Part shown: one piece after another, positions 56,311 through 64,000 of the stretch
Layout: each line of letters starts with the position of its first letter
How positions within the stretch are numbered: the first letter of the stretch is position 1
NCBI GenBank assembly: GCA_030068075.1
Contig: CM057841.1
Coordinates: 41,705,030-41,769,029 of the forward strand
Source of the DNA: Paguma larvata
Taxonomy: Eukaryota; Chordata; Mammalia; Carnivora; Viverridae
Length of the DNA: 64,000 nt
Direction of reading: 5' to 3'
Notes under the pieces: model-generated
Told to the model about the DNA's origin: nothing
The model's input: the letters and a program-made list of their open reading frames with translations, nothing else
Databases searched by the model: none
Position numbers and translations under genes: made by a program

Positions 56311-57143
56311 TGAGAAATATATTAGGTCTTTGGCTGGGTTCCTGGCACAAAGCTCCTAAAATCCTTGTAATCTCCAGGGTGTTAAGAGTGATAGGAGCAT
56401 CTTTTGTTATACTGAGTTTTGTACAGAGCTCCGAAGATTCTTGGAACTTCCTAAGTGGTAGGAGTGTCTTTTGTTATCATTCATTACAAGCCCTTTTGAT
56501 CATACCTAAGTATATGCTAATGAGGTGATTTCAGATGGGGCCTCTACATAGCCTCAGAATGAGTATGGTCACCAGAAAGACCAAATGATTACAGGGTTGG
56601 AACTTTGAGCTCCACCCAATGACCTTTGGGAAGAGGAGTGGGGTGGGGGAGGGGGGGTGGGAAGGAATGGGACCTGGAATTAAGCTATATAAAAACTCTT
56701 GAACGGTGAGATTGGATGAACTTTCTGGTAGGTGAACATGTCAAAGTGCTGGCTGGGAGAGTGATGTTCCCAGAGGGGTCATGGAAACCACACACTAATC
56801 CCCCAAATACCTTGCCCTCTGCATCTCTTCCATCATGCTGTTATTCAGTTGTATTCTTTGTAATAAACTGATAAACCTAACTAAAATGTCTCCTTGAGTT
56901 CTGTGAGCTATTCTAGCAAATTATTGAACCCAAGGAGAGAATCAAGGGAAACCTCTAATTAGAGCCAGAAGTATAGCCTTGTGATTGGGATCTCAAGTGG
57001 TGAGCAGTGTTGTGGTATTGAGCCATTAAGTTATGGGATATCTATGCCAACACCAGGTAGTTACTGTCAGAATTGAAATGAATTGTTGGACACCCAGTTG
57101 GTATCTGGGAAGTTGGAGAATTAGCTGTTGGTGTTGGAAAACA
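56311..57143 (+). mobile_element. Solitary LTR of an old endogenous retrovirus (ERVL-like)
   Basis: About 830 bases starting TG and ending CA, with a TATA-like TATATAAAA at 56686-56694 and AATAAA at 56862-56867, in the order U3-R-U5. The 3' end ('ttctgtgagctattctagca', 'gaattgttggacacccagtt') is a widespread mammalian LTR pattern. The family (LTR33- or MER21-like) is a guess. No retroviral protein frames or second LTR are present. It sits inside an L2. Confidence 0.7.
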
Positions 57144-57370
57144 CTATGGACCTGCCATTTCAGTCCTCTCTCATAACACGCTGCTCACTCGCCCTCAACT
57201 TTGCTCCCAGTATTCGGAGTTACACCATCCCTGACAGTTTAATAGAACTTTAAACTCAACTCAAGGAGCACAACCTCAAAAGAGCCTATTCTAGTCTCCT
57301 CACATTGGGGGAAGTGTTCTTTGTGCACACCTGGCACAGAAAATATACTGTTCTATGACCATGGGTTCAC
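57144..57370 (+). repeat. L2 LINE, part after the LTR insertion
   Basis: 'ccatttcagtcctctctcat' and 'aacacgctgctcactcgccc' resemble the next part of L2 ORF2. Heavily diverged. Confidence 0.4.
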
Positions 57371-57515
57371 ACATCTGCCTCTCCTAACAGACTGTGGGCT
57401 CCTTAAGAGCAGGGATTTGGTTTTCTACATCATTTTTTAATTTTTTTAATTTTTTTTTTTACCGGTACACAGCCAAGTCCTGGGCCTGTAGTAGGCATCA
57501 GTAAGTACATATGGT
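57371..57515 (+). repeat. L2 LINE 3' end
   Basis: 'gactgtgggctccttaagag', 'cagggatttggttttctaca' and 'tgtagtaggcatcagtaagt' form the L2 3' end, with an inserted T-rich run at about 57431-57460. Confidence 0.7.
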
Positions 57516-57760
57516 TAAATGGATAGGAAGGAGAATAAGTGGATGTGTGGGAGGATAGGTAGGTGGACAAATGAGAGGAAGGTTAGATGGAGATGGATGG
57601 AGGGGTGGAGGGGAAGGTAGAAGAAAGGATAGGTGGATAAGTGAGAGCATAGATGGGTGAATGAGTGGATAAATGGATAGATGATAGGAGGATGGGAGAA
57701 AGGACACACGGATTCATGGGAATATAGATGGATACATACATAAATAGATGGATACATCGG
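57516..57760. repeat. GGAT / GATA-type tetranucleotide tract
   Basis: An irregular array of TGGA, GGAT, GATA and GGTA units over about 245 bases. It grew from the end of the L2, whose terminus is itself a TGAA/TGGA-type tandem. Confidence 0.8.
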
Positions 57761-58194
57761 TCAATTCCAATGCCTGCATGTCTAAGCCTGGGGTACGGTC
57801 CTTAGGTTGTCTTTGTGGCCTAGACTCCTCTCAGAGTTCCGCTCCCTGCCAATGATTCCTAAAATTCAACATTTATAGAATCAATCCATATTCATCTTCC
57901 CAAACTTCCAGAACTCTGCTCCTCAATGAATGGCAACACCAGCCATCCAGCCTCACCAACTAGAAATCCAGGGATGATCCTTAACTCTGTCTAATGCCTT
58001 CAACCCCCATACTCAAGACATCACCAAGTCCTGTTGACCTTACCTCTGACAACTCTTACTGACTGGTCCATCTCCTCCATCTCCAGGGCCACCATCAGTT
58101 CTCTCCTTGGGCCAAGGTGATCACCACCTCACCAGCCTTCCTGCCTCCATTCTGTCTTGCCCCCAACCATCTCCCACACTGCCAATAAAGCTGT

Positions 58195-58330
58195 ATTTTG
58201 AAAACACAGGTCTGATTATGCCACCACCACTCCTCCAATATTGTTGAAAACATCTAATGCCTTCCATTGCTTTTAGGATCAAAAGCAATCCTGACTCCTG
58301 CCCATTTCTCCTGCCTCATGCCACACCCTT
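58195..58330 (+). repeat. L2 LINE fragment
   Basis: 'caggtctgattatgccacca', 'aaaacatctaatgccttcca' and 'gcttttaggatcaaaagcaa' follow L2 ORF2 DNA. Confidence 0.7.
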
Positions 58331-58499
58331 ACAGGGTCATGCCTCCTATAACACTCTCTCACAGACTTCTGGTGGCATGTCCTATCACTGCAATTTTACC
58401 TCTATCCCTGTGACTCAATGGTTAACATCTGTCACACCCTCTAGGCAGTGGGGAGGTCTCTCCTACAAAGGAGAGACCGTTTTAATTTTGGCTTTACAT

Positions 58500-58690
58500 T
58501 ATGGGGTCAGGCAGGCTTGGGTGCAAATCTGAGTTCTGTCCCTAATTTGCTATGTGACATTGAGCAAGTTACTTGACCTCCATAAGCCTCTTTGCTGTAC
58601 GTGAAAAATCAGAAAATATTGTCCCCCTCTACAGGACACTGGAAGATGAAATTAAATAATGCATGTAGTGTGGCTAACAGAGGATCTAGT
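58500..58690 (+). repeat. MIR SINE, nearly complete
   Basis: 'ggcaggcttgggtgcaaatc', 'tgctatgtgacattgagcaa', 'gttacttgacctccataagc' and 'aaattaaataatgcatgtag'. Confidence 0.85.
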
Positions 58691-60695
58691 CTCTACGAGG
58701 ACATGTCATGACTGTATGGGAGCAGCAGCAGAAAGGCCTGTCTGCAGATCCTGCTCACTCCTCAGCCAGTTTGCCCTGAATTAAACTCTACCCTGAATAC
58801 AAACCTTCAAGCAAACCCAGAATTAAGTCCCCCAGAGGAGCGGCTGGCTTTTAGCCTTCAGCACTTGGAGACCTCTCTCAGGGCTCTGGAAGGACGGCTT
58901 TCATCCTACAGGGTAGACGGAGAGGAACAGCCTGCCCCAGCCCCTCCAGCCAGGAAAAAGAGTGGTCAAGGCTTATTAAATCCCCAGAAGAGTTTAGGAA
59001 CCCAGACACCAGCCTTCTTAACAGTCCATTTCATTAAGCCCTTTCCTCCCTTGGGAGCCTATGGTGGCTCTGCTGCCTACAGCATTGGGTGCAGCTTCCT
59101 CTACCTAGGCTCTCCCTCCCATCGCCCTGCTGGCAGCTGGCACTGAGAGCCCACCCTTCATTCAGACGGCCTCTTTGCCAGCCCACATAGTCCTTCCTCA
59201 CCCCAGGCTCTGCCCTCTGTCCTGGAAAGCCTCCCTTCCTAAATCCTTTTCCCTCTTCCAGAAAGCCCTCTAGGATTTCCTTCTCTTCTGAGGGCCCAAG
59301 GCCCTGATGCCTCCAATTAAAGACAAAACTCTGGCGTAAGACACATCTGGAAACAATTCCAAGCTCACTACCCATAAAGGATACATTTTTTAAAGGATAA
59401 AATCATGACTGTTATACCAACATAAATGAACACTTGTCAAAGACTTTAACTCATTCATTAACGAGGGAACCAATAAGATGTTAAACACAATTCAAAGGCA
59501 AAACCAAAGCCCAGTCGCATGTATAGCTTTTAGCCCACCCCTAAGATATCAATTGACCTCACCTGACAACATTCATGTGCATCTCAACGGACAAGAATAC
59601 TGTGCATTACAATCAGTGTTCTTCAACTTATGAAATAGGAAAATAGCTCAGTGACCATGAAAGGCACAAACTCCTATAGAAACAGATAACCACGTGTGAA
59701 GTAGTAACACCTAATATTTAATTTGAAAGATACCCGATCATCTTTTTTGCCTATTTTAAAGTGCTTGATCACCTAACTGGGTGCGGCTTAAAGAACTGTG
59801 CAAATCTAGAAAGTCATTTGAATTCAGAGGACCTCAGTCTCCTCATCTGTAAAGTGGGGTGACAGCGCAGACTCCTCTGAGCTCTCAGTAGAGACGAGCC
59901 CCGGAAGGAGATGCTTCAGGTTTAGCACATAGCTCTGCATCCCTGAGCTTCCTCCCTCTACCTCAGCACCTGAATCTGAACTTGTTGGCTTGTGGACCCT
60001 AAAAGGGTCTTGCTCCTGGACCCCGCCACCCCATGGAGCAGGAACCCAGGCCTCTTCCTTCATCTCTCCTAACACCACTAAGATACAGTCAAGGGGGCCT
60101 TTAACAAGAATCAAAGGAAAAGAGGAAAATTCTTTGAAAAGTTGGTGGGATAGGTTTCCCTCCCTTACCTCCTTTCCATTTTAGAGCATTTTAGATCATG
60201 GTTTGCTCTCCACTCCCCAAAGCCAAGGCAATCCAGGGAGCAGGGCCCTTTGTAATGTAATTCAAGGCTGGGAAGATGCTTTTGACATAATTCTGTATAA
60301 GGGATATACTAGCAAGAGTTAACTTTCCCAAAAGGTGTAATAGATTTTTAGACAGATACCCACCCAGAAGCCAGACCATCTTAACGGATTTTCCCCCTCC
60401 CCTCCACACCCTTAGTATCAGAAGATTCCCACCGATAATAGAATCAATAAGTTAACCATACTCTATGAGTGACAGGAGTAATACGCAGCACACTCTAGGG
60501 CAAATCCCCATAGCATGGCGCTTCAGGACTCTGTAGGTACTTCACTATCACTATGTGACTTCTGAAAGCTTACCCCCCCAGCCTCCTCCTCTTCCCCCTT
60601 GATCAAGCCACCCTAAACACCACCGTGTTTCTTTGGTGCCCAGGAGATGCCCCTCTTGCAAGTCTGACCCCATCTAGAAGAAAGCCTCAAAATCC
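58691..60695. other. Intergenic stretch, nothing coding recognised
   Basis: A short forward MIR remnant lies at about 59830-59890 ('cagtctcctcatctgtaaag'). The rest shows no repeat or gene I can name. Confidence 0.5.
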
Positions 60696-60960
60696 ATGGA
60701 CATACCCCTTGACATAAAGAATAACCAAGGACACACACAGACTTACCCATGAGAATGTTCATTGCAGTATTGTCTTGACATGCGAAAAACTATAAACAAA
60801 CTAAGCACCCAGTAATAGAGGATTGGCTAAATAAGGTATAATACAACCACCTGATGCAATGCTAAGGAGCCATTAAATGTGTGATGTGGGGTAAGAGAGG
60901 AGAGATAGTGAGCAAGCTCAGTCCATTTAAAGAAATTTGTAGAGTTCTACAATGACAGAG
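60696..60960 (+). repeat. Old L1 3' UTR fragment
   Basis: 'gagaatgttcattgcagtat', 'agtaatagaggattggctaa' and 'aatgctaaggagccattaaa' follow old L1 3' UTR DNA. Confidence 0.65.
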
Positions 60961-62559
60961 AAAAAGAAACCTCAGTATTAACAGTGACCACTTTCTAGGT
61001 GCTTCCTTTGTCTTTTGATGTTTCACAAGTGTCCCACGTTAACATGTATTTATGGATGCAAAGCTAGACCTAACACCACTAAGCCCAGGGGAAACCAGTT
61101 CTGGGTTCCAGTGTGAAGAGTAAGTCAGATTTGTCAGACTACTGGTGTTCAAACGGAGGGTGGAGGGGAATGAGCCTTCCACAAGTCCTCATTCAAAGTG
61201 CCACCCCACAAAACACATACAAATAGTTCTGCCATTGGACAGCTCACAGGTAAACCACTAACAACCAAAATATCCATCCTCCAAAGATCGCCTGCAAGGC
61301 GTCTGCTCAAGAAGATCACCTTTTATCAGGCTGTGCAGTGGGCCCAGCTCTGGCCTGGAAGTCCTAGAACCTCCAGTCCTAGCTCTCTGGCCATGGTCTG
61401 TCCCCTACTCTCTCTAGTCCTTTATTTATTCACCCATAAAAATAAATGCACAGGGTTGGACAACTGGACTCTCAGTTCCCTCTTCTTAATACGCCCGAGG
61501 ATGTATCCCTTTATCTTGGTCCCATTCTGTCCCTCCCCCATAGCACATATGCCCCCATAAGAGCCCCAGAGATGCTGGAAACCCCCAACCTGGGTCCCAC
61601 CCCCTTCTTGGGGGCGGGGGCAAAGGAGGAGGAGTGGAGTAGGCAGTAGAGTAAGCAGAGTCCAGAAAAAAACAATTACCGAAGAAGGTTGGGAACTGTC
61701 CTCTGGATGGAAGGCCCTAGATCATACAGGTCACTCTGCCCCTCCACCCAGGGATGCCCAAGACATGACGGGTAGCAGAACTGGGGGTGAGGTTTGTTTT
61801 CTCCCCCAGAGCCTGCTCCGTCCCCACCCTCCTGCAGTACCAGTGGGGCCTGGCTTCTCCTCGAAACTATCTTATGGCTCTTCCGTGTCTCCAAGTTTGA
61901 TCATCAACACGTAGAACTCTTTGTCCTCATGTTTTCTTTTTTAGAACCACTTTCAAGCCACCATCAACAGAATGGGAGTTTGTGGAGAGTTATCAACAGA
62001 GTATTTCATTAATTCCTGCATCAAATTTAGAGTGCAGGCTCTGTGCAGCACCCCAAGGGTTTCCCTCCGGGGGCTCCCAGTCAAGCAGAGAGCACCGCAA
62101 GGTAGCAGGGGTGCAGTAAACAGGAGCTCAGGAGAGGAAGGCTTCAGCCGACCCTACCTGACATCCCAACATGCCGCAGAACTCTGCCGTCAACTCGGAG
62201 CAGAGGCCCTACCAGTCTCGACTGCCCCTCCCAGTGGCTGTGACAGTGTTCCCCCCCGCCCAGGTGCCCAGTTTCTCCTCTAACCAAACTGTTTGGCTGT
62301 CCTTCCCTGCACATACCGTTGTCTACCCTTCTCTGCACACGTCTGTCTGTCCTTCTCTGCTCCCACCTGTCTGTATGTCATTCTCTACACATGCCTGTCC
62401 GTCTGGCATGCTGGCCTCCCTGCCGCGCCCGTCCCTCCTGCAGCTGTGTGGATGTCGGGCTGGCTGCGCACAGAGGGGTTGCCGCTCGGCCCTTCCCCCT
62501 CCCGCGTGCCCCCATCACAGGGATGACTCGGGCCGCGGCCCAGAGCTGCTGAAGCCCCG
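60961..62559. other. Intergenic stretch before the CpG island
   Basis: No repeat or gene is recognised. From about 62280 a 'tgtctgtccttctctgc' motif recurs several times (62299-62400), a short pyrimidine-rich tandem just before the CpG island. Confidence 0.45.
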
Positions 62560-62599
62560 AAGCCGCCACACAATGCTGCCGAGGCCAGGGAGTCGCGCC

Positions 62600-63094
62600 T
62601 CCTAGGGGGCCCGGGAAGCGGACGGCGGTGGCTGGGGCGGCGGCGCAGGGCCGACGGGCAAGCGGGCGGGGCTGCGGCAGGGCAGGGCTGGGACTGGGGC
62701 TGAGAAGCCGCCGCCGCCGCCGCCTCCGCTGGGGATCGCGGGCAGCAGGTCCGCTCGGCCCGGCCCCGCCCCACCCGCCCCGCCCCTGCGCGACGAGCAG
62801 GCCGAGGCGGAGCGGCGCGCCCCCCGCGACGCCCGAGCTCGAGCCCGAGCCCGAGCCCGAGCCCGAGCTCGAGCCCGAGCCAGAGCGCAGAGGCATCCGA
62901 GCGGGAACCAGAGCAGGAGCAGGAGTGGGAGCGGGAGCTGGAGCCGGAGCCGAAGCCAGAGCCCGAGCCCGAGCCCGAGCCCAAGCCCGAACCCGAGCCG
63001 GAGCCGGAGCCGGAGCCAGAGCGGGAAACCGAGCTGGAGCCGAAGCTGGACTCGGCACTGCGGCGCGCGGAGCAGAGCGAGGCGGCTAAGCCGA
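62600..63094 (+). other. BEAN1: Candidate BEAN1 first exon
   Basis: A consensus splice donor GTAAGG stands at 63095-63100 ('ccgaGTAAGG'), inside the island and after a GC-rich, repeat-containing stretch. The human BEAN1 first exon is non-coding as far as I know, and no part of the known BEAN1 protein is encoded here. The start is unknown. The exon holds a (GCC)6 run at 62707-62724 and the hexanucleotide tract at 62832-63050. Confidence 0.4.
62832..63050 (+). repeat. GAGCCN hexanucleotide tract (Glu-Pro type)
   Basis: Two blocks of six-base period, 62832-62883 and about 62899-63050, built of GAGCCC and GAGCCG units with GAA and AAG variants. Between them the phase shifts by one base. In one + strand frame the second block reads as alternating Glu and Pro with a few Lys. 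The complementary strand reads Gly-Ser or Leu-Gly. Confidence 0.9.
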
Positions 63095-63100
63095 GTAAGG

Positions 63101-64000
63101 GGCGTTGGGCCGGGGGCGGTGCTGGGGAGGGGTGGGTAGGGGGTCCTGGCCCCCTCCCCCTAGCTCTGTGGCGGCCCGGGCGCACGCACACAGCCGGGGC
63201 GCCCGGCGCGGAGCCTTGGCGCGCCGGGAGGGCGGACGGGCGGTCCGAAGACGAACCGCAGCGCGCTCCGTATGGGATCCCCGGACTCCCGCCCCCGGCC
63301 CGCGCGCCTCTGGCCGGGCCAAGGCTACCCCTTGAGCGCTCTCGATAGCCACGGGGAAGGGAGGGGGCGTCCACCTCGTGTGGGGGGCACAAGACAGCCT
63401 CCCTCGTCCCGCGCCCTCGGTTTCGGGACCCCTGAACAACCCACCCAAGAAGAGAAAACTAGGGACGCACTTTTGGACGGGGTGGAAGAGGGAAAGGGCT
63501 CCCGGCTTTGCGCAGTTTGAAGCTAGAACCCACCGCCATCCCTAAGCCAGGAAGTTTGACCCTCCGACGGGCGGGTCCCCCTGGCCAAGACCCCGCTTCG
63601 GTGCCTATCTCAGCACCAACGGTGGGACAGGGGGCGTCCCCGCCGCACCTTCTCTCTCTTTGGGGCAGACTTTCGCTTGCGCGGTAAATGGGACCCGAGG
63701 CTGAGTCTGAGGCGTCTGCTTTGGCTGGCTGCGCAGCGCGAAGCGCCACAGCCGCCTCTCCCCAGGAGCCCTCGGAAGCTGGGTAGTGCCCACCCCACCC
63801 CCGGCTGGCTCGCGCAGCCTTTCCTCCCCCCCTCCACTCCCCCCGCCATGGGCTCTGCGGTCTGGAGTCTGGCGCAGAAGACCCAGGACTGGCCAGTGTC
63901 AGCGGGGGTGGTCAAGCGGGGGTGGCAGGGAAGGCGAAGGTGTAAGTGACAGGTGTGAGAGGCAGGGGCTCCAGATTGATCCCTGGTCTAGGTCCACACA
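63101..64000. other. Start of the probable BEAN1 first intron
   Basis: GC-rich DNA continuing the CpG island and then fading. Open frames on both strands come from the lack of stop codons in GC-rich DNA. No known BEAN1 coding exon is seen before the window ends. Confidence 0.4.

Larger units (their letters stand above)
62560..63780 (+). promoter_or_regulatory. BEAN1: CpG island, probable BEAN1 promoter
   Basis: The base composition changes abruptly to very high GC with dense, undepleted CpG. TATA is absent, and Sp1-type GGGCGG/CCGCCC sites are common (for example about 62660-62670 and 62763-62785). In human, the gene directly downstream of CDH5 and in the same direction is BEAN1, starting about 22 kb past CDH5; the spacing here is about 20 kb. 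The island itself is seen in the sequence, while the BEAN1 name rests on gene order. Confidence 0.7.

Noticed and set aside
62628..63089. 153-codon + strand frame over the same repeat
   Set aside because: It starts 27 bases past the edge of the likely island core and changes from Glu-Pro to Arg-Ala-Gly when the repeat phase slips. There is no domain, and the neighbouring frame fits the candidate splice donor and codon pattern better.
62385..63392. 335-codon open frame on the - strand across the CpG island
   Set aside because: It is the complement of the GAGCCN repeat and GC-rich DNA, giving low-complexity Gly-Ser and Ala-Pro runs with no domain. GC-rich DNA lacks stop codons, so long empty frames are expected.

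Overview
This is a stretch of mammalian nuclear DNA, most likely from a cat or another cat-like carnivore. It has GT-AG introns, old MIR, L2 and L1 repeats, and about sixteen copies of the carnivore tRNA-Lys-derived SINE. The body of those SINEs (a CTCTGTGCTGACAGCTCAGAG core followed by a CT-rich tail) is the felid type and not the dog type. No bacterial, plasmid or phage features were seen.

The one complete gene is CDH5 (vascular endothelial cadherin, VE-cadherin) on the + strand. A non-coding first exon and promoter lie at about 7.3-7.49 kb. Eleven coding exons lie between 19.6 and 40.8 kb, and the 3' UTR ends at a single AATAAA near 42.4 kb. I joined the exons by hand. Every splice site is GT-AG, the phases all match, and the joined frame encodes 776 residues: signal peptide, short prosegment with a furin site, five cadherin repeats, one membrane span and a catenin-binding tail. 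The gene looks intact and functional.

Layout: 1-7.28 kb is upstream DNA with MIR fragments, one CA/CG microsatellite and no supported gene. 7.28-7.49 kb is the CDH5 promoter and exon 1. 7.49-19.6 kb is intron 1, with SINEs, a retroposed U6 snRNA copy inside an older repeat, and L2/MIR fragments. 19.6-40.8 kb holds the coding exons. 42.4-62.5 kb is a repeat-rich intergenic stretch: an old antisense L1 of about 2.5 kb, SINEs, L2 pieces, and a solitary retroviral LTR set inside an L2. 62.5-63.8 kb is a strong CpG island, and its position downstream of CDH5 fits the promoter and first exon of BEAN1, the next gene in the human 16q order CDH5-BEAN1-TK2. BEAN1's known coding sequence is not in the window.

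I found no new multi-gene system. The observations most worth checking are an ATG-less but long open frame over a Glu-Pro hexanucleotide repeat in the CpG island, a glycine-codon (GGN) repeat that keeps the reading frame open past the exon 2 splice donor, an extra in-frame ATG six codons before the expected CDH5 start, and a composite FOX/ETS-like site in the CDH5 promoter.
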